Shown here in pieces: positions 24,328 through 33,533 of a DNA stretch of 64,000 bases (position 1 is the stretch's first letter; every line of letters begins with the position of its first letter). The stretch spans positions 22,827 through 86,826 of the forward strand of contig NZ_QOHG01000021.1 of the NCBI RefSeq assembly GCF_003319125.1. Reading direction: 5' to 3'. Source of the DNA: Blastococcus sp. TF02A-26. GTDB lineage: Bacteria > Actinomycetota > Actinomycetes > Mycobacteriales > Geodermatophilaceae. Made by a program: the position numbers and the translations under genes. The notes under the pieces were generated by a model. The model ran no database searches. It was given only the letters and a program-made list of their open reading frames with translations, and was not told the DNA's origin.

Positions 24328-25672
24328 CCGGCAGCACCTCGAAGCCGCGCAGCGTCCGCAGGTCGCGGCGCACCGGCCGGCCGGCCACCCGCAGCCGGGG
24401 GAAGCGCTCGGACAGGACCCGCAGCGCCACCTCCGCCTCCAGCCGGGCCAGGCCCGCGCCCACGCAGTAGTGCACGCCCGCCGAGAAGGCCAGGTGCTCG
24501 CGGGCGTTGGCGCGGGTGACGTCGAAGCGGGCCGGGTCGGGGAACACGCCGGGGTCGCGGTTGGCGGCGCCGAGCAGCACCGTGACCCGCGTCCCGGGCG
24601 GCAGCCGGCGACCGGCGACCTCGACCCCGGCGCGCGCGGTGCGGCCGGTGAGCTGCACCGGGCTGTCCCAGCGCAACGCCTCCTCCACCGCGTTCGCCCA
24701 GCCCGACGGCTCGGCGCGCAGCGCGTCCCACTGGTCGCGGTGGGCGTCCAGGGCGACGACGGCGTTGCCGATCAGGTTGACGGTGGTCTCGAACCCGGCG
24801 CCGAGCAGCAGCATCACGGTGGCGTGCAGCTCGCGCTCGGTGAGTGCCTCCTCGCCGGGCAGGCCCACCAGCCGGCTGACGAGGTCGTCGCCGGGATCGC
24901 GCCGCAGCCGGTCGAAGTGCTGGCGGAGGAAGCCGTGCATGGCGCGCAGCCCACGCTCGGCGGCCAGGTAGCGGCGGAGAGGTAGCCCGGCGTCCAGCGT
25001 CGCCGCGGCGGCGGCACCCCACCGCAGGAAGTCCGCCCGCCGGTCTGTGGGGACGCCGAGCAGCTCGGCGATGACCAGGACCGGCAGCTGGGCGGCGAAG
25101 CCGTCGACGAGGTCCACCGGGCCCTGGGCGCCGGCCAGGTCGTCGAGCAGCGCGTCGGCGGTGCGCTGGATCATCGGCTCGAACGCGGCGGTGGCCCGCG
25201 GGGTGAAGGCCCGGCTCACCAGCCGCCGGTAGCGGGTGTGGTCGGGCGGGTCGACGACCAGCATCGAGGGCCGCTCCGCCACGCCGCTGGCGTCGAGCTC
25301 GTCACCGAAGCGCAGCACGCGGCCGATCCGCCCGGGCACACGGGCGAGGTCGAAGCCGACGCCGAAGCGGTCGGACCGCAGCACGTCCTGCACCACGGCG
25401 TGGGAGGTGCTGACCAGACCCAGCGCGCTGGGCGTCAGCGGGCCGGCCGCGCGGAGCTGCTCGTACAGCGCGTACGGCTGCTGCCGGAGGTCCGGGTCGC
25501 GCATCAGCCGGGCGACCGGATCGCCCTGGCGCGCGGCGCGGGCGAGGTAGCGGGCCGGCAGCGCGTGGCGGACGGCGTAGCGGGCGGCGGTCCGCGCGGG
25601 ACGCAGCAGCGGGGAGGGCGACGGCTCGCGGACCGGTGCCGTCTGGTCGAGGTCGGTCGTCGGCGAGCCCAT
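24314..25672 (-). CDS. Cytochrome P450
   Basis: 452 residues, class I bacterial P450. I-helix oxygen-binding motif LLGAGFETTVNLIGNAV, ExxR motif in EEALRWDSP, and heme loop FSAGVHYCVGAGLARLE with ligand Cys403. ATG at 25672 has GGGAG 9 bases upstream; a GTG at 25699 is less likely. No ferredoxin or ferredoxin reductase is adjacent, so electrons must come from elsewhere, and the substrate cannot be inferred. It converges with the CynX-like gene, the two overlapping by 14 bases. Confidence 0.92.
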   Translation of the reverse strand: MGSPTTDLDQTAPVREPSPSPLLRPARTAARYAVRHALPARYLARAARQGDPVARLMRDPDLRQQPYALYEQLRAAGPLTPSALGLVSTSHAVVQDVLRSDRFGVGFDLARVPGRIGRVLRFGDELDASGVAERPSMLVVDPPDHTRYRRLVSRAFTPRATAAFEPMIQRTADALLDDLAGAQGPVDLVDGFAAQLPVLVIAELLGVPTDRRADFLRWGAAAAATLDAGLPLRRYLAAERGLRAMHGFLRQHFDRLRRDPGDDLVSRLVGLPGEEALTERELHATVMLLLGAGFETTVNLIGNAVVALDAHRDQWDALRAEPSGWANAVEEALRWDSPVQLTGRTARAGVEVAGRRLPPGTRVTVLLGAANRDPGVFPDPARFDVTRANAREHLAFSAGVHYCVGAGLARLEAEVALRVLSERFPRLRVAGRPVRRDLRTLRGFEVLPVSLG

Positions 25673-25766
25673 GAGCGGAGTCTCCCAGCGACCGCTCACG
25701 GACGTCGGGGCAGCCGGACGTCGGAGGCCGGACGCCGCCCGGGCAGGGACCCGGGCGGCGCGGAGG

Positions 25767-25931
25767 TCAGCCCTGGTCCGTGGGGGCCGGCGCGTCGAGG
25801 TCCTTGCCCGCCCAGTCCTTCCCGGCCTGGTCCGCGTGCTCCGAGGCGCTGTCGGTCTGGCCGGCGACGCTCTCGATCATCTCCTCGTCGGACACGCCTT
25901 CACCTGCAGCGTGGGTACCGGGCTCCGTCAT
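25767..25931 (-). CDS. Small acidic protein, 54 residues, unknown function
   Basis: An ATG at 25931 with GGAG 8 bases upstream opens a 54-codon frame ending at 25767. The product is hydrophilic and acidic (begins MTEPGTHAAGEGVSDEEMIE; includes DQAGKDWAGKDLDAP), with no cysteine or membrane segment. I do not recognise it. The good ribosome binding site and natural codon use support it. It lies between the P450 and the RsbW-like gene, on the same strand as both. Confidence 0.6.
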   Translation of the reverse strand: MTEPGTHAAGEGVSDEEMIESVAGQTDSASEHADQAGKDWAGKDLDAPAPTDQG

Positions 25932-26012
25932 CGCGCATCTCCTTCGACTGCGTGGACTGTTCCCCCGGACCCTCCCCGCCGACCGAGGGCACGAAACCCG
26001 TCGCGCCCGGAG

Positions 26013-26402
26013 TCACACGGTGGGTGGCCGCAGCTCGAACCACACCCGTTTGCCGCCCCGGTGGTCCTCGGCGCCCCATCGGTCGGCGATCGCAGCGACC
26101 AACCGCATGCCGCGTCCGCGCGGGTTCCCCGTGTCCAGTTCCCGGACGACGGGGCGTACTGCGGATCCGTCGACCACGCCGATCCGCAGCCACTCCTCGG
26201 AGAACGCGACCTCGAGGGTGAACGGCTCGTCTCCCCCGACGTGGTCCACGACGTTCGCGACCAGTTCGGTGACGAGGAGCGCGGCGTCCTCCGGGTCGTG
26301 CGGCGCACGCCACGACCGGAGCAGGTCCAGCACGAGGTGCCGGGCGACGGTCACGCTGCGCGAGGACGGCGAGAGGTCCATGGAGGCGGTGAGGGTGGAC
26401 AT
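26013..26402 (-). CDS. RsbW-like ATP-binding regulatory protein (HATPase_c_2)
   Basis: 129 residues, a single GHKL ATPase domain. N-box ELVANVVDH and ATP-lid region DTGNPRGRGMRLVAAIADRWG are visible. Proteins of this kind are anti-sigma kinases or stand-alone regulatory ATPases of actinomycetes; no sigma factor or antagonist (STAS) gene is adjacent. ATG at 26402 has GGAGG 5 bases upstream. Its upstream region, shared with the divergent HTH gene, holds repeated GTTGCATGC palindromes. Confidence 0.82.
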   Translation of the reverse strand: MSTLTASMDLSPSSRSVTVARHLVLDLLRSWRAPHDPEDAALLVTELVANVVDHVGGDEPFTLEVAFSEEWLRIGVVDGSAVRPVVRELDTGNPRGRGMRLVAAIADRWGAEDHRGGKRVWFELRPPTV

Positions 26403-26502
26403 GGAGCCTCCGTGGTGCGCGTCGATGGAGACGGGATGACGCGCCGCCCAGTGCATGACGCGTTATCCCGTTGCGCGATACAGAACCATCCGACCCGGCC
26501 AG

Positions 26503-26559
26503 ATGCAACCCCCCTTGCGTGTAAGGCGTGTTGCATGCGACAGGGGTTGCATGCAACAC
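26503..26559. promoter_or_regulatory. Clustered GTTGCATGC-type palindromes between the ATPase and HTH genes
   Basis: GTTGCATGCAAC (26546-26557) is a perfect 12-base palindrome; GTTGCATGCGAC (26530-26541) is a near copy 16 bases away. Together GTGTTGCATGC (26528-26538) and GCATGCAACAC (26549-26559) form an 11-base inverted repeat with a 10-base spacer. A related TGCAAC...TTGC element starts about 26503. This looks like a multi-site operator for a dimeric regulator. Confidence 0.65.
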
Positions 26560-26620
26560 GGGTTCAGATGCATAGTGGGCAACCGATCGGCTGAGACCCG
26601 GCCCGAGCGAGCGGAGCACA

Positions 26621-27001
26621 GTGGCGACGGACACCCCGGTGGGGGACGACTCGGCGCTCGCGGCGTTGCGCGCCCTGGTGACCGCCATCGACGCCTCGAC
26701 CGAGGAGCTGCGCCAGGCCCGCTCCCGGGCCGAGGACCTGCTGCGTCAGCGTGCGGCGGGTGGGGCCTGGTTCGACATCGTCACCGACGAGGCGCGCCCG
26801 CTGGTCGTGGAGCGGATCAGCACGGTCCTGGCCACCCTCGCCTCGGCCGGCGGCGCCTGGCGGCGGGAGCAGGCTCGCGCACTCCACGCCGAACAGGTGA
26901 GCATCAACCGGATCGCGACCCTGTTCGGCGTCACGCGACAGCGCATCTCCGCCCTGCTGCGCGACCGTCCGGAGGACACCGGCCTCGCCACCCTCGACTG
27001 A
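26621..27001 (+). CDS. Small helical protein with C-terminal helix-turn-helix
   Basis: 126 residues. The first half is a long helix (STEELRQARSRAEDLLRQ); the last 35 residues contain a helix-turn-helix, EQVSINRIATLFGVTRQRISALL, like sigma-70 region 4 or Hin-type HTH. The protein is probably DNA-binding and is the best candidate ligand of the palindromes just upstream. GTG start at 26621 with GCGGAG. Function unknown. It converges with hrpA. Confidence 0.65.
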   Translation: MATDTPVGDDSALAALRALVTAIDASTEELRQARSRAEDLLRQRAAGGAWFDIVTDEARPLVVERISTVLATLASAGGAWRREQARALHAEQVSINRIATLFGVTRQRISALLRDRPEDTGLATLD

Positions 27002-27005
27002 CCGT

Positions 27006-27044
27006 GGAGGAGATCCGCAGGCGTCACGCCGGCGGATCTCCTCA
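27006..27044. terminator. Bidirectional terminator between the HTH gene and hrpA
   Basis: GAGGAGATCCGC (27007-27018) pairs with GCGGATCTCCTC (27032-27043); an inner GGCG/CGCC stem extends the hairpin. It lies between two converging genes, 4 bases from the HTH stop and just after the hrpA stop. Confidence 0.8.
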
Positions 27045-27048
27045 CCCC

Positions 27049-30000
27049 TCAGGCGGAGATGCGGTCGATCGCCTTGTAGATGCGCTGCTCGGAGACCGCG
27101 CGGGGCGTACCGAGCTGCTGGGCGAACAGCGCCACCCGCAGCTCCTCGAGCATCCAGCGGACGGCGGTGACCGGGTCGTCCGGGGCGCCGCTGGGCGGCA
27201 CCTGCCTCCGCAGCTGGTCGTACTCCGCGGTCACCGCCTCGATCTGGTGCATGGCCAGCGCGTCGCGGGCGGCGTTGGCCGGCAGCTTCTCCAGCCGGTG
27301 CGCCATGCCCTTCAGGTAGCGGACGACGTCGGGCAGCCGACGCCGGCCGGTCGCGGCCACGAAGCCCTTGTGCAGCAGCCCGGCCATCTGCCGGCGCAGG
27401 TCGGCGATGGCCGCCTCGGGCACTCGCCGGCCGGCGGCCCCGCCCAGCGCGACCGCGACCTCGCGGGCCTGGGTGAGCACGCCCTCGACCCGGGTGACGA
27501 CGTCCTTCGTCAGGGACGGCAGCTGTGCGCGAGCGGACTCCACCAGCGCGGTGAAGGCGGCCTCCTCGCGCGGCGGCCCGCCGGCGGCGGCGATCAGCTC
27601 GTCGGCGGCGGCGTCGACGCAGTCGGCGACGAGGTCGGGGATCTCGCCGTCGGGGTTGAACTGCAGCGCGAGCCTGGAGCGCGGCCCGAGCCCCTTCACC
27701 ACCTGCCGGACCGGTGAGCCCGCGGCCAGCACCAGCAGCCGGCGCACGCCGCGCCAGTGCAGGCGGACCGCCTCGGCCTCGGTGGCCACCACGCGCACGC
27801 CGGCGGTCTCGCCCTCGTCGACCACCGCCGGGAAGGCGGTCACCACGTGGCCGCCGCGCTGCACCTCGACGGTGCGGGGCAGGTCCCCGATCGTCCAGGC
27901 GGTCAGCCCCGTGCGCTCCAGGTCGACGGCGGCCCGGGCCAGGCTCGCCCGGGCCTGGGGCGCCACCTCGGCACGCAGCGCGGACAGGTCCTTCCCCCGG
28001 GCCAGGGTCCGCTGCCGGTCGTCGACCACGCGGAAGGTGGCCCGAAGGTGGTCGGGGACCTGGTCCGGCGCCCAGGCGTCCGGCGGGATCACGACGGCCG
28101 CCGAGCGGCGCAGTTCCCGCTCCAGCGCGGGCAGCAACGGCTCGGTCGGCTCGATCCGCGGCAGCACCTCGCGCACGCGGTCGGGGATGGGCACCAGCGC
28201 CCGGCGCAGCTGCTTGGGCAGGGTGCGCAGCAGCGCCGTCACCAGCTCCTCGCGCTGGCCCTGCACGGTGAACGCCAGCGAGCTGCCGGCGGTGCGCTCG
28301 GCGACGGTGTCGAGCACCGCCAGCGGGACGTCGACGGTGACGCCGTCCTCCGGCGCACCGGGGGCGAAGGCGTACGACAGCGGCAGGGTCAGCCCCTGCG
28401 TCAGCGGTACGGCGTCGGGGAAGTCCTCCTCGCGCACCTGCCCGGCGGCCGCGGCGTTCGTCAGCTGCTCCACGGTGAGCGACATGAGGTCCGGCGTGCG
28501 CCGCCGGGCCTCCTTCCACCACCGGTCGAAGTGCCGGGTGGAGACGACGTCGGCCGGGACGCGCGCGTCGTAGAGCTCGAACAGCGTCTCGTCGTCGACG
28601 CGGATGTCGCGGCGGCGGGCCCGCTCCTCGAGCTCCGCGACCCGCTCCAGCGCCCGCTGGTTCTCCGCCCAGAAGCGGTGGTGCGTCGTCCACTCGCCCT
28701 GCACCAGGGCGTGCCGGATGAACAGCTCGCGGGAGACGACGGGGTCGATCGAGCCGTACTGGACGCGCCGGCCCACCACGAGCGGGAGGCCGTAGAGGGT
28801 GACCCGCTCGGTGGCGACGACGGAGCCGCGCCTGGCGTCCCAGCGCGGCTCGGAGTACTCCCGCTTGACCAGGTGGTCGGCGAGCCGCTCGACCGTCTCC
28901 GGGTCGATCCGGGCCACCATGCGGGCGAACAGCCGGCTGGTCTCCACCAGCTCCGCGGCGACCACCCAGCGCGGCGGCCTCTTCGCCAGCGGGGTCCCGG
29001 GGGCGATCACGAAGCGGGCGTTGCGGGGACCGAGGTACTCGCGGCCGCCGCGGCGCCGGTCGCCGTCGGACCTGCGGGTGTCCTCGACCTGGAGGCCGAT
29101 CTGCGAGAGCAGCCCGGCCAGGAGGGCGGCGGTGATGCCGCGCTCGTCGGGCTCGGTCGCCGGCTCGGCCGGCGTCATGCCCAGCCGGCGGGCGGTGCTG
29201 CGCAGCTGTCCGTAGAGGTCCTGCCACTCGCGGATGCGCAGGTAGTGCAGGAACTCGCGCTTCACGGTGCGGCGGAAGGCACTGCCGGACAGCGCGTCCT
29301 GCTGCTCCTCCAGGTACCGCCACAGGTTGAGCAGCGCGAGGAAGTCGGAGTTCTCGTCGGCGAAGCGGGCGTGCGCCTGGTCGGCGGCCTGCTGGTGCTC
29401 GGCCGGCCGTTCCCGCGGGTCCTGGATGGTCAGGCCGGCGGCGATCACCAGCACCTCGTCGAGCACGCCGCGCCGGTCGGCCTCGACGACCATCCGGGCG
29501 ATCCGCGGGTCCAGCGGCAGCGCGGCCAGGGCGCGGCCGGTGGGGGTGAGCTTCCCGTGCTCGTCGAGCGCGCCGAGCTCCTCCAGCAGCGCCAGGCCGT
29601 CGGCCACCGCGCGGCGGTCCGGCGGGTCGATGAAGGGGAACTCCGCGACGTCGCCCAGGTCGAGGGCCGCCATCTGGAGGAGCACCGAGGCCAGGCTGGT
29701 CCGGAGGATCTCCGGGTCGGTGTACTCGGGCCGCGCGTCGAAGTCGTCCTCGGTGTAGAGGCGGATCGCGATGCCGTCGGAGGTGCGGCCGCACCGGCCC
29801 GACCGCTGCCGCGCGGAGGCCTGGCTGATCGCCTCGATCGGCAGCCGCTGCACCTTGGTCCGCGCGCTGTACCGGGAGATGCGCGCCGTCCCGGGGTCGA
29901 CGACGTAGCGGATGCCCGGGACGGTCAGCGACGTCTCGGCGACGTTGGTGGCGAGCACGACCCGGCGGCCGGTGTGCCGCTGGAAGACCTTGTGCTGGTC

Positions 30001-31005
30001 GGCGGCCGAGAGGCGCGAGTAGAGCGGCAGGATCTCCACGCCGGGGAAGCGGTCGGTCAGCGCGTCCGCGGTGTCGCGGATCTCCCGCTCGCCGGCGAGG
30101 AACACGAGGACGTCACCCGGCCCCTCGGCGACGAGTTCCTCGACGGCGTCGCCGATCGCGGTGACCTGGTCGCGGTCGGGGTCGGCGTCCGGATCGTCGG
30201 GGTCGACGACGGGCCGGTACCGGAGCTCCACCGGGTAGGTGCGGCCGCTCACCTCGACGACCGGCACCTCGGCACCGTCGGCGGCGAAGTGCCGGGCGAT
30301 CCGCTCGACGTCGATCGTCGCGGAGGTGATGACGACCTTGAGGTCGGGACGGCGGGGCAGGATCCGGGCCAGGTAGCCCAGCAGGAAGTCGATGTTGAGG
30401 CTGCGCTCGTGGGCCTCGTCGATGATCAGGGTGTCGTACTGGCGCAGCAGCCGGTCGTGCGCGATCTCGGCGAGCAGCACGCCGTCGGTCATGACCTTGA
30501 CCAGCGTCGAGTCCGACACCTGGTCGGTGAAGCGGACCTTCCAGCCGACGACGTCGCCCAGCGGCCGCTCCAGCTCCTCGGCGATCCGCTCGGCGACGGT
30601 GCGGGCGGCGATCCTGCGCGGCTGGGTGTGCCCGATGCGCCCGCGCACCCCGCGGCCGAGCTCCAGGGCGATCTTGGGCAGCTGGGTCGTCTTGCCCGAG
30701 CCGGTCTCCCCGGCGACGACGACCACCTGATGGTCGCGCAGGGCCTCGGCGATGTCGTCGCGGCGGGCCGAGACGGGCAGCTCGGCCGGGTAGGTGGCCG
30801 GCGGGACGGCGGCGCGGCGGCGGGCGATCCGCTCCTCGGCGGTGGCGACGTCGGCGGCGATCCGCTCCCGCTGCCGGGCGCGGGCCTCGAGGTCGCGGGT
30901 ACGCCGGGTGCCGTCGAGCCGGCGACCCAGCCGGTGCTCGTCCTCGATCGTCAGGGTGGCCAGCCGCGACCGGAGGTCGCCGGCGGCCGACGCGTCGACG
31001 GCCAT
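27049..31005 (-). CDS. hrpA: ATP-dependent RNA helicase HrpA
   Basis: 1318 residues, normal for bacterial HrpA. N-terminal DEAH helicase core: Walker A GETGSGKTT, Walker B IIDEAHERS, motif III ITSATI, motif VI SARQRSGRCGRT, followed by the winged-helix/ratchet and OB-fold segments and a long C-terminal DUF3418-type region. HrpA acts on structured RNA, including stalled ribosomes in E. coli. ATG at 31005 with AGAGGAG 8 bases upstream; the frame extends further upstream but those residues are not conserved. It is divergent from the MarR-DHA2 pair. Confidence 0.94.
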   Translation of the reverse strand: MAVDASAAGDLRSRLATLTIEDEHRLGRRLDGTRRTRDLEARARQRERIAADVATAEERIARRRAAVPPATYPAELPVSARRDDIAEALRDHQVVVVAGETGSGKTTQLPKIALELGRGVRGRIGHTQPRRIAARTVAERIAEELERPLGDVVGWKVRFTDQVSDSTLVKVMTDGVLLAEIAHDRLLRQYDTLIIDEAHERSLNIDFLLGYLARILPRRPDLKVVITSATIDVERIARHFAADGAEVPVVEVSGRTYPVELRYRPVVDPDDPDADPDRDQVTAIGDAVEELVAEGPGDVLVFLAGEREIRDTADALTDRFPGVEILPLYSRLSAADQHKVFQRHTGRRVVLATNVAETSLTVPGIRYVVDPGTARISRYSARTKVQRLPIEAISQASARQRSGRCGRTSDGIAIRLYTEDDFDARPEYTDPEILRTSLASVLLQMAALDLGDVAEFPFIDPPDRRAVADGLALLEELGALDEHGKLTPTGRALAALPLDPRIARMVVEADRRGVLDEVLVIAAGLTIQDPRERPAEHQQAADQAHARFADENSDFLALLNLWRYLEEQQDALSGSAFRRTVKREFLHYLRIREWQDLYGQLRSTARRLGMTPAEPATEPDERGITAALLAGLLSQIGLQVEDTRRSDGDRRRGGREYLGPRNARFVIAPGTPLAKRPPRWVVAAELVETSRLFARMVARIDPETVERLADHLVKREYSEPRWDARRGSVVATERVTLYGLPLVVGRRVQYGSIDPVVSRELFIRHALVQGEWTTHHRFWAENQRALERVAELEERARRRDIRVDDETLFELYDARVPADVVSTRHFDRWWKEARRRTPDLMSLTVEQLTNAAAAGQVREEDFPDAVPLTQGLTLPLSYAFAPGAPEDGVTVDVPLAVLDTVAERTAGSSLAFTVQGQREELVTALLRTLPKQLRRALVPIPDRVREVLPRIEPTEPLLPALERELRRSAAVVIPPDAWAPDQVPDHLRATFRVVDDRQRTLARGKDLSALRAEVAPQARASLARAAVDLERTGLTAWTIGDLPRTVEVQRGGHVVTAFPAVVDEGETAGVRVVATEAEAVRLHWRGVRRLLVLAAGSPVRQVVKGLGPRSRLALQFNPDGEIPDLVADCVDAAADELIAAAGGPPREEAAFTALVESARAQLPSLTKDVVTRVEGVLTQAREVAVALGGAAGRRVPEAAIADLRRQMAGLLHKGFVAATGRRRLPDVVRYLKGMAHRLEKLPANAARDALAMHQIEAVTAEYDQLRRQVPPSGAPDDPVTAVRWMLEELRVALFAQQLGTPRAVSEQRIYKAIDRISA

Positions 31006-31170
31006 GGCGGAACTCCTCTCGTGGGGCTGGTGGCGGGGCCCGGCCCGGACGGTGGGGCGCGCGTGGCGACGGGTTCGACGGGTACCAGCCGTCCCAGGAT
31101 CCCACTCCCCGTGGCGCGGTCCGGTCGAGGCAACGGCCGGCGTGCCCCACATCACCCGCGCGTGCACCCC

Positions 31171-31205
31171 GCAACTGGATGCATGTACTCAGCAACCGGT
31201 TGTAT
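31171..31205. promoter_or_regulatory. Putative MarR operators
   Basis: Two related 14-mers, GCAACTGGATGCAT (31171-31184) and GCAACCGGTTGTAT (31192-31205), are 21 bases apart, two helical turns. The second contains the perfect palindrome CAACCGGTTG. They lie 54-88 bases before the MarR start, the usual place for autoregulation of a MarR-transporter operon. Confidence 0.6.
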
Positions 31206-31258
31206 GGTGCACCTGTTCCCGGCGCTGTGCCGCCGTCGTCCTCCCCTCCGGAGACCCT

Positions 31259-31771
31259 GTGAGCCCTCCCGCCCCGGCGACGCCTGCCGTCCGCCCGGCC
31301 CAGCTGCACGTCCTGGGCGAGCAGCTGCCGCGGATGATGCGGGTGATCCACGCGATCAAGGCCGCCACGGCCGGCGACAGCCGCGACCGCGCGGCGCACG
31401 TGCTGCTCTTCCCGCTCGACCGGCTCGGCCCGCTGCGCCAGGGCGCGCTGGCCGACCTGGTGCACGCCGACCCGTCGACCGTCAGCCGGCACGTCGCCGC
31501 GCTGGTGGACGGCGGCCTCGTCCGCCGGGTCGCCGACGAGACCGACGGCCGCGCCAGCCGGCTGGTCGTGACCGAGGCCGGGCAGGCGACGCTCGCCCAG
31601 CTGCGGGCCGAGCGGGAGGCGCACCTGGCCCGGATCACCGCCGACTGGGACGACGCCGACCTGACCGCCTTCACCCAGCTCTTCGGCCGGTTCGTCGACG
31701 GCATGGCCGCCCTGCTGCCCGACGACGCCGACGCCGCTCCCGTCGCCCCCACCCCGAGAGAGACCCCATGA
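31259..31771 (+). CDS. MarR-family transcriptional regulator
   Basis: 170 residues. Winged helix LADLVHADPSTVSRHVAALVDGGLV and the wing ADETDGRASRLVVTEAG are typical of MarR repressors, which release DNA on binding small phenolic or drug ligands. GTG at 31259 has GGAG 6 bases upstream; the longer frame is ignored. Its TGA overlaps the ATG of the DHA2 transporter, so it almost certainly controls that exporter. Confidence 0.87.
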   Translation: MSPPAPATPAVRPAQLHVLGEQLPRMMRVIHAIKAATAGDSRDRAAHVLLFPLDRLGPLRQGALADLVHADPSTVSRHVAALVDGGLVRRVADETDGRASRLVVTEAGQATLAQLRAEREAHLARITADWDDADLTAFTQLFGRFVDGMAALLPDDADAAPVAPTPRETP

Positions 31772-33525
31772 GCCAGACCACCCGCGACGCCGTGGCCCCC
31801 CGGGGCGCCACCCGCGCCGGCAACGACGACGGCAGCTTCACCCACCGGCAGATCGTCACGATCATCGTCGGGCTGATGGTGGCGATGTTCCTGGCCGCCC
31901 TGGACCAGACCGTCGTGTCCACCGCCATCCGCACGATCGCCGACGACCTGCAGGGCTACGACCTCCAGGCGTGGGCGACCACGGCGTTCCTCATCACCTC
32001 GACGATCAGCACCCCGCTGTACGGGAAGCTGTCCGACATCTACGGCCGGCGGCCGTTCTACATGTTCGCCATCGCCGTCTTCGTCGTCGGCTCGCTGGCC
32101 TGCGCGTTCGCCCAGTCGATGTACCAGCTCGCGGCGTTCCGGGCGATCCAGGGCATCGGTGCCGGTGGTCTGATGTCGCTGGCGCTGGCGATCATCGGGG
32201 ACGTCGTCCCGCCGCGGGAGCGCTCGCGGTACCAGGGCTACTTTATGGCCGTCTTCGGCACCTCCAGCGTGCTGGGCCCGGTCATCGGCGGCTTCCTCGC
32301 CGGCCAGGAGTCGCTGCTGGGCCTCACCGGCTGGCGCTGGATCTTCCTGATCAACGTCCCGCTGGGCGTCCTCGCCCTCGTCGTCGTCAGCCGGGTGCTG
32401 CACCTGCCGCACACCCGCCGCGAGCACCGCATCGACTGGCCCGGCGCCGTCGCGCTGGTGGTCTTCCTCGTGCCGCTGCTGATCGTGGCCGAGCAGGGCC
32501 GCATATGGGGCTGGGGCTCCGGGGCGGCGCTGACCTGCTACGCCATCGGCGCCGTCGGCTTCGTGCTGTTCGTCCTCGCCGAGCGCGCGTACCGCGACGA
32601 GGCGCTGCTGCCGCTGCGCCTGTTCCGCAACCGCACGTTCGCCGTCGCGGGCGTCGGCAGCGTGGTCATGGGCGCCGGCATGTTCGGCGGCATCCTGCTG
32701 CTGCCGCAGTACCTGCAGATCGTGCACGGCTCCAGCGCGACCGTCGCCGGCCTGCAGATGATCCCGATGGTCGCCGGCATCATGACCGGCGCGGTGAGCT
32801 CCGGCATCGCCATCAGCCGGACCGGCAGGTACAAGGTCTTCCCGCTGGTCGGCATCGTGTTCATGGTCGTGGCGCTGGTCTCGATGTCCTTCGTCGTCGA
32901 GGCCGACACCGCGTACTGGGTGCTGGTGCCCTTCATGGTCCTGCTGGGCCTCGGGCTCGGGTTCAACTTCCAGCCGGTCATCCTCGCGGTGCAGAACTCG
33001 GTCTCCCCGCGGGAGATGGGCGTGGCGACCTCCTCGGTCACCTTCTTCCGGCAGATGGGCGGCACGCTGGGGGTCGCGGTGTTCCTGTCGCTGCTGTTCA
33101 CCCGGCTGCCGGTCGACATCGGCAACGCCTTCCGGTCGGCCGGCCTCGGCGCGCCGCCGTTCGACACCGACGCCGTGCTCAGCGACACCTCGTCGGTCGG
33201 CTCCGCTCCCCCGCAGGCCGTGCAGGCCTTCCGCGTCGGCTTCTCGGACTCGATCGACCTGGTGTTCCTCATCGCCGCCTGCGTCGTGGCGGTCGGGTTC
33301 TTCGTGCTGCTGTTCCTGCCCCAGCTGGAGCTGAGCAACAAGTCCGGCATCCAGGCCCAGCAGGAGGCCGAGCGGTCCACCGCCACCGGGGACCCGACGA
33401 CGGCCGACGACGCCACCCGCGCCGCCGGTGCGGCCGCCCCGACGTCGGTCAGCCCGGTCCAGGGCCCCGCAGCCGGCGACGGCACCACCGGTGACGGCGT
33501 GCACGAGCACGGCCCCCGCCGCTAG
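31768..33525 (+). CDS. DHA2-family (EmrB/QacA) drug:proton antiporter
   Basis: 585 residues, about fourteen membrane helices. The motif LDQTVVSTAIRTIADDL in helix 1, GKLSDIYGRRP (motif A) and the FGTSSVLGPVIGGFL (motif C) segment identify the DHA2 multidrug efflux group. It ends in a hydrophilic tail of about 75 residues rich in Thr/Ala/Asp. Translationally coupled to the upstream MarR gene. The substrate is not predictable. Confidence 0.9.
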   Translation: MSQTTRDAVAPRGATRAGNDDGSFTHRQIVTIIVGLMVAMFLAALDQTVVSTAIRTIADDLQGYDLQAWATTAFLITSTISTPLYGKLSDIYGRRPFYMFAIAVFVVGSLACAFAQSMYQLAAFRAIQGIGAGGLMSLALAIIGDVVPPRERSRYQGYFMAVFGTSSVLGPVIGGFLAGQESLLGLTGWRWIFLINVPLGVLALVVVSRVLHLPHTRREHRIDWPGAVALVVFLVPLLIVAEQGRIWGWGSGAALTCYAIGAVGFVLFVLAERAYRDEALLPLRLFRNRTFAVAGVGSVVMGAGMFGGILLLPQYLQIVHGSSATVAGLQMIPMVAGIMTGAVSSGIAISRTGRYKVFPLVGIVFMVVALVSMSFVVEADTAYWVLVPFMVLLGLGLGFNFQPVILAVQNSVSPREMGVATSSVTFFRQMGGTLGVAVFLSLLFTRLPVDIGNAFRSAGLGAPPFDTDAVLSDTSSVGSAPPQAVQAFRVGFSDSIDLVFLIAACVVAVGFFVLLFLPQLELSNKSGIQAQQEAERSTATGDPTTADDATRAAGAAAPTSVSPVQGPAAGDGTTGDGVHEHGPRR

Positions 33526-33533
33526 ACCTCGAC

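Noticed and set aside
26564..29794. A 1076-codon minus-strand frame inside hrpA
   Set aside because: Arg/Pro/Gly-rich out-of-frame translation with no motifs, lying over the HrpA C-terminal half, which has clear coding character.
27757..33525. A very long plus-strand reading frame (over 1900 codons)
   Set aside because: Its first part is the antisense shadow of hrpA in GC-rich sequence; only the last third (from 31768) is the real DHA2 transporter.
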